This document shows, piece by piece, positions 23,301 to 35,300 of a DNA stretch of 64,000 bases; position 1 is the first letter of the stretch, and each line of letters opens with the position of its first letter. Position numbers and translations under genes: made by a program. The stretch lies in the NCBI GenBank assembly GCA_036898135.1, contig CM072527.1, positions 26,734,544 through 26,798,543 of the forward strand, in the 5' to 3' direction. The notes below the pieces were generated by a model that did no database searches, was not told the DNA's origin, and was given only the letters and a program-made list of their open reading frames with translations. The stretch is from Oncomelania hupensis (taxonomy: Eukaryota; Mollusca; Gastropoda; Littorinimorpha; Pomatiopsidae).

Positions 23301-26300
23301 GATTGGAGCCAGCATTGCTGCTGGGCTGACTGCCTTTGTAACACTAGTAACTGTCTATGACACTCAGATTGGAGCCAGCATTGCTGCTGGGCTGACTGCC
23401 TTTGTAACACTAGTAACTGTCTATGACACTCAGATTGGAGCCAGCATTGCTGCTGGGGCTGACTGCCTTTGTAACACTAGTAACTGTCTATGACACTCAG
23501 ATTGGAGCCAGCATTGCTGCTGGGCTGACTGCCTTTGTAACACTAGTAACTGTCTATGACACTCAGATTGGAGCCAGCATTGCTGCTGGGCTGACTGCCT
23601 TTGTAACACTAGTAACTGTCTATGACACTCAGATTGGAGCCAGCATTGCTGCTGGGCTGACTGCCTTTGTAACACTAGTAACTGTCTATGACACTCAGAT
23701 TGGAGCCAGCATTGCTGCTGGACTGGCTGCCTTTGTAACACTAGTAACTGTCTATGACACTCAGATTGGAGCCAGCATTGCTGCTGGACTGGCTGCCTTT
23801 GTAACACTAGTAACTGTCTATGACACTCAGATTGGAGCCAGCATTGCTGCTGGGCTGACTGCCTTTGTAACACTAGTAACTGTCTATGACACTCAGATTG
23901 GAGCCAGCATTGCTGCTGGGCTGACTGCCTTTGTAACACTAGTAACTGTCTATGACACTCAGATTGGAGCCAGCATTGCTGCTGGGCTGACTGCCTTTGT
24001 AACACTAGTAACTGTCTATGACACTCAGATTGGAGCCAGCATTGCTGCTGGGCTGACTGCCTTTGTAACACTAGTAACTGTCTATGACACTCAGATTGGA
24101 GCCAGCATTGCTGCTGGGCTGACTGCCTTTGTAACACTAGTAACTGTCTATGACACTCAGATTGGAGCCAGCATTGCTGCTGGGCTGACTGCCTTTGTAA
24201 CACTAGTAACTGTCTATGACACTCAGATTGGAGCCAGCATTGCTGCTGGGCTGACTGCCTTTGTAACACTAGTAACTGTCTATGACACTCAGATTGGAGC
24301 CAGCATTGCTGCTGGGCTGACTGCCTTTGTAACACTAGTAACTGTCTATGACACTCAGATTGGAGCCAGCATTGCTGCTGGGCTGACTGCCTTTGTAACA
24401 CTAGTAACTGTCTATGACACTCAGATTGGAGCCAGCATTGCTGCTGGGCTGACTGCCTTTGTAACACTAGTAACTGTCTATGACACTCAGATTGGAGCCA
24501 GCATTGCTGCTGGGCTGACTGCCTTTGTAACACTAGTAACTGTCTATGACACTCAGATTGGAGCCAGCATTGCTGCTGGGCTGACTGCCTTTGTAACACT
24601 AGTAACTGTCTATGACACTCAGATTGGAGCCAGCATTGCTGCTGGACTGACTGCCTTTGTAACACTAGTAACTGTCTATGACACTCAGATTGGAGCCAGC
24701 ATTGCTGCTGGGCTGACTGCCTTTGTAACACTAGTAACTGTCTATGACACTCAGATTGGAGCCAGCATTGCTGCTGGACTGACTGCCTTTGTAACACTAG
24801 TAACTGTCTATGACACTCAGATTGGAGCCAGCATTGCTGCTGGGCTGACTGCCTTTGTAACACTAGTAACTGTCTATGACACTCAGATTGGAGCCAGCAT
24901 TGCTGCTGGGCTGACTGCCTTTGTAACACTAGTAACTGTCTATGACACTCAGATTGGAGCCAGCATTGCTGCTGGGCTGACTGCCTTTGTAACACTAGTA
25001 ACTGTCTATGACACTCAGATTGGAGCCAGCATTGCTGCTGGACTGACTGCCTTTGTAACACTAGTAACTGTCTATGACACTCAGATTGGAGCCAGCATTG
25101 CTGCTGGACTGACTGCCTTTGTAACACTAGTAACTGTCTATGACACTCAGATTGGAGCCAGCATTGCTGCTGGGCTGACTGCCTTTGTAACACTAGTAAC
25201 TGTCTATGACACTCAGATTGGAGCCAGCATTGCTGCTGGGCTGACTGCCTTTGTAACACTAGTAACTGTCTATGACACTCAGATTGGAGCCAGCATTGCT
25301 GCTGGACTGACTGCCTTTGTAACACTAGTAACTGTCTATGACACTCAGATTGGAGCCAGCATTGCTGCTGGACTGACTGCCTTTGTAACACTAGTAACTG
25401 TCTATGACACTCAGATTGGAGCCAGCATTGCTGCTGGACTGACTGCCTTTGTAACACTAGTAACTGTCTATGACACTCAGATTGGAGCCAGCATTGCTGC
25501 TGGACTGACTGCCTTTGTAACACTAGTAACTGTCTATGACACTCAGATTGGAGCCAGCATTGCTGCTGGACTGACTGCCTTTGTAACACTAGTAACTGTC
25601 TATGACACTCAGATTGGAGCCAGCATTGCTGCTGGACTGACTGCCTTTGTAACACTAGTAACTGTCTATGACACTCAGATTGGAGCCAGCATTGCTGCTG
25701 GGCTGACTGCCTTTGTAACACTAGTAACTGTCTATGACACTCAGATTGGAGCCAGCATTGCTGCTGGGCTGACTGCCTTTGTAACACTAGTAACTGTCTA
25801 TGACACTCAGATTGGAGCCAGCATTGCTGCTGGGCTGACTGCCTTTGTAACACTAGTAACTGTCTATGACACTCAGATTGGAGCCAGCATTGCTGCTGGA
25901 CTGACTGCCTTTGTAACACTAGTAACTGTCTATGACACTCAGATTGGAGCCAGCATTGCTGCTGGGCTGACTGCCTTTGTAACACTAGTAACTGTCTATG
26001 ACACTCAGATTGGAGCCAGCATTGCTGCTGGGCTGACTGCCTTTGTAACACTAGTAACTGTCTATGACACTCAGATTGGAGCCAGCATTGCTGCTGGACT
26101 GACTGCCTTTGTAACACTAGTAACTGTCTATGACACTCAGATTGGAGCCAGCATTGCTGCTGGACTGACTGCCTTTGTAACACTAGTAACTGTCTATGAC
26201 ACTCAGATTGGAGCCAGCATTGCTGCTGGACTGACTGCCTTTGTAACACTAGTAACTGTCTATGACACTCAGATTGGAGCCAGCATTGCTGCTGGACTGA

Positions 26301-29206
26301 CTGCCTTTGTAACACTAGTAACTGTCTATGACACTCAGATTGGAGCCAGCATTGCTGCTGGACTGACTGCCTTTGTAACACTAGTAACTGTCTATGACAC
26401 TCAGATTGGAGCCAGCATTGCTGCTGGACTGACTGCCTTTGTAACACTAGTAACTGTCTATGACACTCAGATTGGAGCCAGCATTGCTGCTGGGCTGACT
26501 GCCTTTGTAACACTAGTAACTGTCTATGACACTCAGATTGGAGCCAGCATTGCTGCTGGGCTGACTGCCTTTGTAACACTAGTAACTGTCTATGACACTC
26601 AGATTGGAGCCAGCATTGCTGCTGGGCTGACTGCCTTTGTAACACTAGTAACTGTCTATGACACTCAGATTGGAGCCAGCATTGCTGCTGGGCTGACTGC
26701 CTTTGTAACACTAGTAACTGTCTATGACACTCAGATTGGAGCCAGCATTGCTGCTGGGCTGACTGCCTTTGTAACACTAGTAACTGTCTATGACACTCAG
26801 ATTGGAGCCAGCATTGCTGCTGGGCTGACTGCCTTTGTAACACTAGTAACTGTCTATGACACTCAGATTGGAGCCAGCATTGCTGCTGGGCTGACTGCCT
26901 TTGTAACACTAGTAACTGTCTATGACACTCAGATTGGAGCCAGCATTGCTGCTGGGGCTGACTGCCTTTGTAACACTAGTAACTGTCTATGACACTCAGA
27001 TTGGAGCCAGCATTGCTGCTGGGCTGACTGCCTTTGTAACACTAGTAACTGTCTATGACACTCAGATTGGAGCCAGCATTGCTGCTGGGCTGACTGCCTT
27101 TGTAACACTAGTAACTGTCTATGACACTCAGATTGGAGCCAGCATTGCTGCTGGGCTGACTGCCTTTGTAACACTAGTAACTGTCTATGACACTCAGATT
27201 GGAGCCAGCATTGCTGCTGGGCTGACTGCCTTTGTAACACTAGTAACTGTCTATGACACTCAGATTGGAGCCAGCATTGCTGCTGGGCTGACTGCCTTTG
27301 TAACACTAGTAACTGTCTATGACACTCAGATTGGAGCCAGCATTGCTGCTGGGCTGACTGCCTTTGTAACACTAGTAACTGTCTATGACACTCAGATTGG
27401 AGCCAGCATTGCTGCTGGACTGACTGCCTTTGTAACACTAGTAACTGTCTATGACACTCAGATTGGAGCCAGCATTGCTGCTGGACTGACTGCCTTTGTA
27501 ACACTAGTAACTGTCTATGACACTCAGATTGGAGCCAGCATTGCTGCTGGACTGACTGCCTTTGTAACACTAGTAACTGTCTATGACACTCAGATTGGGG
27601 CCAGCATTGATGCTGGGCTGACTGCCTTTGTAACACTAGTAACTGTCTATGACACTCAGATTGGGGCCAGCATTGCTGCTGGACTGACTGCCTTTGTAAC
27701 ACTAGTAACTGTCTAAGACACTCAGATTGGGGCCAGCATTGATGCTGGGCTGACTGCCTTTGTAACACTAGTAACTGTCTAAGACACTCAGATTGGGGCC
27801 AGCATTGATGCTGGGCTGACTGCCTTTGTAACACTAGTAACTGTCTATGACACTCAGATTGGGGCCAGCATTGATGCTGGACTGACTGCCTGTATAACTT
27901 TAGCAACAGACCACTTGCAGTAAAAGGTCTAACAGCACGGACATTCCCTGACAAACATTTTCACATTTTGGTGCCGATATTGATTCTGGGCACAAGTATA
28001 CCAACTAACAAGTTAGTATTTCCCTTCTATGTCTCTGTCGACGTGCTCGTACAACCGGTTGCTTCCCTTTACATGCTTTGTGCTCCATAGAGCGTCGTCA
28101 GCCTAAAATAATTTTTTAGAAACTTCAAAACCCAGGGGAATTATGGGTAGGGAAATCCTTTTCTGAAATGACGTCGGCAGGACTCTTTGCGATTCGTGCA
28201 TTGCACACGAGACACACGCAAAATGGCGTCACAAGAAGATTGGTTAGATCTGAATTCGTCTAATTTGACCTCGCATGCTGCTGGATAACAATGCAATTTG
28301 AATTTGCTTTCAAAAATCAAAAGAGAGCGAGACCACAACAAAGTACAACGAGCCAAGGTGACGCAAACACTCAAAGCCGACAGAACAAAAAGCACACAAA
28401 CTACAAAAGGTAAGTACCCGTGACCATACACAATAAAGTAGGCCTAACCACCATTGCAAAATAGGATTGATCATCACCATGATTGAATTTTTCCACCCCA
28501 CCTTCCAATCGGTACGGAATTGAACATATGCTCAAATCATCATATCTTTGACAGAACTTGCATGTGCATTATACAGTGTGATTCAAGCGATAAATGAACC
28601 ATCACATCGAAGCGATCTGAGCAGCTGAATCGATGACAATGGCGATCAATCGTTCACTGAGACTCACGATCGCCTGCACTGAGCTCACATACATGTGTGC
28701 ATGTTTCTATAAATCCATCGTGTTCTCCTTCGATAATTGAGCAAAGCCTTTGTTCACTACCAGAAATATGCAGTTCCTCTCCCAACTTTCGTTTAATTTC
28801 AGCCAGCACATATTCGCGAGAAATGGCGACCACGACTGCAACCGTAGCTAGTATCAGATTTCCCAGAATTCTCTATTCTATTTTTAGGTTTGGGATACCC
28901 CCGTCTCAGCTTGTGGCTAAAACCAATGGCAACGGGACCACCGCACGTCGACTGGGGGCAATACGAGATACTAACTTGTTAGTTGATATACTTGTGTTCT
29001 GGGTTATTGTATAATTTATGTAAGCATTTACACCACTCAAATGTACAAGATTACACAAGTCAAAAGAAGGAAATGTTGTTATGAAAACAACACCCCATTA
29101 GCCTTTGCTGTAGGTTCCTGTCATGGGTCAGAATGTAATTACTGTTAAATATTCATCACTTGTGTGTAGGCAACATCAAACTGACATATTGTCTGCACAT
29201 TATTAC

Positions 29207-29260
<54 letters not shown>

Positions 29261-29282
29261 ATGTATTATTATTATTATTATT

Positions 29283-29347
<65 letters not shown>

Positions 29348-32300
29348 TATTTTGTAAGGCTAACATCCCATCCTATCCTATCCTATTCCGTAACTCGGAG
29401 GTCATAGGGGCACCACAGATGATCGTTTAACCAGCGTATTCCATATATCTCTGTCCTCAGCAGCCCTGATGGCTTTGCTCAGTGTCAAACCAGTCCATTC
29501 TCGAATGTTGTCCTCCCACCTCTTTTTTCGGTCTACATCTTCTTCTACCTCCTTGCACTGTGCCTTGCAGGATGGTCTTTGCAAGACCTGATGATCTGGT
29601 GACATGGCCGTATCATCGGAGTTTCAGTTTCTTCACCACTGTGAGCAGGTCATCGTGTTGTCCAATGGCTTGTGTGATTGTGTGTGGGACTTCGTTGTTG
29701 GTGATGTGCTGGATATAGGAAATGTCCAGAAGTCTTCTGTAGCACCTCAAATCCATACTTTGTATTCTTTGTTGCGGATCTGCTGTGAGGGTCCATGTTT
29801 CGCAAGCATATAGGAAGATGGAGATGACAAGGGAGCGCAGCAGCATTATCTTGGAATGTAGGCTGATGGTCCTGTCTTTCCACATGGGCTTCAACCTTTC
29901 CAGGGCAGCAGTTGTTTGTGCGATCCTGGAGAAAACTTCCTGTCGGGACCCATTATCTGATACAATGGCTCATAAAATGTACCAGCTGTTCAAGTTCTTG
30001 TTCCTCTCCAGCTAATCCATCAATGTCATCCGCAAAACGAAAGTTAGAGATTGCTCTATCCTCAATTCTGACTGTGCCTTCATGATCTGCAAGGGCATCT
30101 AACATGGAGGTGGTGTCAAGCCTCTGTACCAGCTGTTTAGGTTCTTGTTCCTCTTCAGCCAATCCATCAATGTCATCCTCAAAACGAAGGTTGGAGATTG
30201 CTCTACAATGCCTTCATAATCGGCAGGGGTATCTGACATGATGCGCTCTAGGAAGAGTGTTGGAGAGCGTAGGCATCCTTGATGCACATCGATTGTTGTT
30301 CTGAACCAGTTTTGATGGTGCCGTTATGGAGGACTGCACTGCTAGCCTTGTCATACAGGCTTTTGATGACTTCAATAATTTTAGGGCTGATGATGTACAC
30401 TCTCATGGTTGCCCACAGAGCGGCATGCCAGACTCGGTCAAACGCTTTAAGTTTAAGTCTACAAACACATGAAATAGATGTTGGTGCTATAGGTATTTCT
30501 CGCAGATTATTCTGAGATTAAAAATCTGTTCAGTGGTACTTCGCCCTGCCCTGAATCCTGATTGTTCTTCAGCTATGATTTGTTCAGCTTGGTGTTTCAA
30601 CCTGTTGAGTATTATTTTCAGGAGGACCTTGCTGGGATGGCTGATGCGGCTGATGGTGCGGTAATTTTCACACTCCTGAAGGTTACCTTTTTTGGGAACA
30701 GTGATGACATGGTGTAGGCCACTCCCCACTCTGCCAGATCTTGTTACAGATAATGGTGAGGGCTTGAAGCAGTTCCGCGGGTATGTTATCCACTCCCGCT
30801 GACTTCCCTTTCTTCAGCGATTGCACTGCTGCCTCAACGTCTTCTCGGAGAATTGGGAGGATTTCTTCTTCTTCTCTGTTCTCGGGACATGCTAGAATTG
30901 ATGGATCTCTGTTTGGTGTGTGGTTGTAAAGGTCAGAGCAGTATTCTGTCCATCTGTGCAAGATTTCTTGTTCTTCGGCAAGGCAGACTGTGAAACGGCT
31001 GACAAGTGTTAAACAGCCCAAGGTCTTCATGATCCAAAGCAAGTCTGCCATATGCCTTACAGAAGGCTAACATTACAGACTACATATCAACATATGTGCT
31101 CAAAGCTCATAAAACATTAACACTTCACAAATAAACTGTGACAACCGTATCACCAGCTATGAACAAGTAAAGGGAAGAGAAAAAGAACAAGGTCACCAGT
31201 AGGCAGAGCAAGCTGTCAATTTGAGGTTGCCACACAGAATTTTTACTCGCATCCCTAATGCTGCTTCTGGTTACCTTCTGAGATAAATGATGTCATCTGG
31301 GTCACAGGTCAGCTTGTGTGCATGTTTGGATCCATCGATAACCCGCGCTCCGTCCCTCTTCCGCAGAGGCAGTTTCTCCAATGGGCAGTCTGCAAACCAA
31401 CACAGCGCACATCAACACAGGACACACCAACACAGTGCACATCAACACAGGACACACCAACACAGTGCACACTAACACAGTGCACACTAACACAGTGCTA
31501 ACCAACACAGTGCACATTAACATTAACATTAACTTGCTCTGTGGGTTCGGGCAAATAGAATAGACCCAACGTTTCCCGGCGTGTCGTAAGAGGCGACTAA
31601 CAGGGGTGATGTTAGCACGGCATCACTGGGCGAAAGTCTTCTACACAGAAGTCACCGGCCAGGGCGGAGGAACCTCACGTTACTACAGGTTCAACGACCA
31701 CGTGCTCAGGGCCAAGGCGAGCCACACTGTATTCGTGGATTTCGGCTGTGGCCAACAGCCTGGAGAGGATTGGGCCCTGCCAGGTCTTTTTTGCCCAAGA
31801 CACACTACATGATGACACAATCCACTAATTCCATACCGGATCGGTCGTCGCCCGGGCCGTCACCCGGCACAAGGACCGCGCCTTCCGTTGGCCACCAGGA
31901 CGGAGGTGTTAAGTATGCTACTGATGGACAATATAGCAAGATCCGCACGAGAAACAACATCGTCATAGGAACCTGGAACGTCAGGACCCTAACTGCGGAA
32001 GGAAAATTAGAAGAACTGGCCCACGAGCTGGACCACTATCGATGGAACGTTCTAGGTATCAGCGAACTGCGCTGGAAAGGCCTAGGTGAAACAACGACTG
32101 ACAAAGGCCACAAGCTCTATTTCAGCGGTAGAGATGACAGGCACGAACACGGCGTTGGATTCTTGGTCCACAAGAACATTCTAGCCACTGTCATGGGTTG
32201 CCGCCCAGTCTCCAGTAGACTCATTACCATCCGTCTGAGAGCAACCCCTTTCAACATTACCATCATCCAGGCCTATGCCCCAACATCAGACTATGAAGAC

Positions 32301-35300
32301 AGCGAAGTGGAGGATTTTTATGAAAATATACAGGCGGTCCTTGACCAAGTGCCGAAGAAGGACATAGTCATAGTGCAAGGCGACTGGAATGCCAAGGTTG
32401 GCCAAGATGCGCACCGCAACTGGGGAGACACATGCGGACCCCACTGCAACAACGAGACAAATGACAGGGGTCTGAGGCTATTGGAGTTTGCCAGATACAA
32501 CAATCTGGTACTGGCAAACACGCTTGGTCTCCACAAAAAATCCAGACGATGGACATGGCACAGTCCCGGCGGGGAACATCACAACCAGATCGACTACATC
32601 ATGGTCAAGAAACGCTTCAGATCAAGCATCAACATTGGCAGGACACGCACCTTTCCAGGAGCAGACATTGGAAGTGACCACGATCTCGTGATGATGTCTT
32701 TCCGGCTCCATTTGAAGAGAGTAAATACAGCAAAGTGCACTAGGCTGAAGTTCGACCTGGACAAACTGCAAGACCCGGAGGTGGCAAAAATATTTCAGGC
32801 CACAATTGGAGGGAAATTTGCACCACTGCTTATTTTGGGGGCAGGCGAAGTAGATGTCAACACCATGACCAATACCTTCAACTCAGCTGTAACAGATGCC
32901 GCCACTGAGATCCTTGGCAAGCACCGACCAAAGAAGAAGCCGTGGATCACACCTGAACTTTGGATCTGTGTGATAAACGAAGAGAGTTAAAAAAGAAAAA
33001 GAACACCTCACAGGGAGCTGATGTCTACCGAAAAATCAACAATGACATCCGAAAAGGCATGCGCACAGCAAAGGAGAACTGGATAGAAGATCAATGCCAG
33101 GAAATAGAGAACAATCTGAACAAGAACAACAGCAAGAAGGCCTACCAGACTGTGAAGCGGCTGACAAGTGTTAAACAGCCCAAAGTCTCCACTATCCAAA
33201 GCAAGTCTGGCATTTGCCTTACAGAAGAACAAGAAGTCTTGGACAGATGGACAGAGTACTGCTCTGACCTTTACAACCATACACCAAATGGAGACCCATC
33301 AGTTCTAGCATATCCCGAGAGCAGAGAAGAAGAAGAAATCCTCCCAATTCTCCGGGAAGAAGTTGAGGCAGCAGTGCAATCGCTGAAAAAAGGGAAGTCA
33401 GCGGGAGTGGACAACATACCAGCGGAACTGCTACAAGCAGGAGGAGAAGCGATGACTGATGCTCTCACCACTATCTGTAACAAGATCTGGCAGAGTGGGG
33501 AATGGCCTACACCATGGACCCAGTCGCTTGTCATCACTCTTCCTAAAAAAGGTAACCTTCAGGAGTGTGAAAATTACCGCACCATCAGCCTCATCAGCCA
33601 TCCCAGCAAGGTCCTCCTGAAAATAATACTCAACAGGTTGAAACCACAAGCTGAACAAATCATAGCTGAAGAACAAGCAGGATTCATGGCAGGGCGAAGT
33701 ACCACTGAACAGATTTTCAACCTCAGAATAATCTGTGAGAAATACCTACAGCACCAACAACATCTATATCATGTGTTCATAGACTTCAAGAAGGCATTTG
33801 ACCGAGTCTGGCATGCAGCTCTATGGGCAACCATGAAAGTGTACAACATCAGCCCTAAAATCATAGAAGTCATCAAAAGCCTGTATGACAAGGCTACCAG
33901 TGCAGTCCTCCATAACAGCGTCATCGGGAACTGGTTCAGAACAACAATCGGTGTGCGTCAAGGATGCCTACTCTCTCCAACACTCTTCAACATCTTCCTA
34001 GAGCGCATCATGTCAGATGCTCTTGCAGATCACGAAGGCACAGTCAGCATAGGGGGCAGAGCAATCTCCAATCTTCGTTTTGCGGATGATATTGATGGAT
34101 TGGCTGGAGAGGAACAAGAACTTGAACAGCTTGTACAGAGGCTTGACACCACCTCCAGAGCTTATGGAATGGAAATAAGTGCAGAGAAGACCAAAATGAT
34201 GACCAACAACACCAATGGCATCAACACGGACATCAAAGTACAAGGCCAATCCCTCAACACAGTGCACAGCTTCAAATATTTAGGAGCCATTGTGTCAGAC
34301 AATGGGTCTCGACAGGAAGTCCTCTCCAGGATCGCACAAACAACTGCTGCCCTGACAAGGTTGAAGCCCATTTGGAAAGACAGAACCATCAGTCTACATT
34401 CCAAAGTAAGACTGCTGCGATCTCTGGTCATCTCCATCTTCCTATATGCTTGCGAAGCGGACCCTCACAGCAGATCTCCAACGAAGAATACAAAGCATGG
34501 AGATGAGGTGCTACAGAAGACTTCTGTGCATTTCCTATACCCAACACATCACCAACGTTGAAGTCCGACAGACCATCACACAAGCCATTGGACAACACGA
34601 TGACCTGCTCACAGTGGTGAAGAAACGGAAACTCCGATGGTATGGCCACGTCACCAGATCATCAGGCCTTGCAAAGACCATTCTGCAAGGCACAGTGCAA
34701 GGAGGTAGAAGAAGGGGGAGACCGAAAAAGAGGTGGGAGGACAACATTCGAGAATGGACTGGTTTGACACTGAGCGAAGCCATGAGGGCTGCTGAGGACA
34801 GAGAAAGATGGAGTATGCTGGTTAAGCGATCATCTGTGGTGCCCCTACGACCTTCGGGTTATGGGACAGGATAGGATAGGATAGGACATCAACACAGGAC
34901 ACACCAACATAGTGCACACTAACACAGTGCACACCAACACAGTGCACACTAACACAGTGCACACCAACACAGTGCACAACAACACGGAACACACCAACAC
35001 AGTGCTTAACAACACGGAACACACCAACACATGACACACCAACAAAGCATACAACACAGGACACACCAACACAGTGCACATCAACACAGGACATACCAAC
35101 ACAGTGCACACCAACATAGGACACACCAACACAGTGCCCATCAAAACAGGACACACCAACACAGTGCATGTCAACAAAGGACACACCAACACAGTGTACA
35201 TCAACATAGGACACACAACACAGGACACACAACACAGTGCATACCAACATAGTGCACACCAACACAGTGTACACCCACACAGGACACACCAACACAGGCA

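Larger units (their letters stand above)
31541..34886 (+). mobile_element. RTE-clade LINE copy C, nearly full length
   Basis: 3.35 kb from GTGGGTTCGGG to the (GGATA)n tail. The best-preserved RTE in the window, with only a few indels in the coding region. It interrupts a minisatellite and lies antisense to STEEP1 in intron 1. A clean target duplication is not visible because the flanks are themselves repetitive. Confidence 0.9.

Noticed and set aside
23423..26992. A 1189-codon ORF as a real repeat protein
   Set aside because: It is produced by a 66-bp tandem repeat that is open on both strands, lies in a STEEP1 intron, and has a one-base insertion that breaks it. No splice, start or termination context supports coding.
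23096..27895. CRISPR array
   Set aside because: The whole 66-bp unit repeats without variable spacers, and the locus is in a eukaryotic intron.
29123..29407. Poly-Tyr/His or poly-Asp/Asn proteins
   Set aside because: ATT and CAT microsatellite translated on both strands.
31770..32990. Host 'craniofacial development protein 2' gene
   Set aside because: Database names of that kind come from an RTE endonuclease domain. Here the frame is part of a LINE with a (GGATA)n tail.
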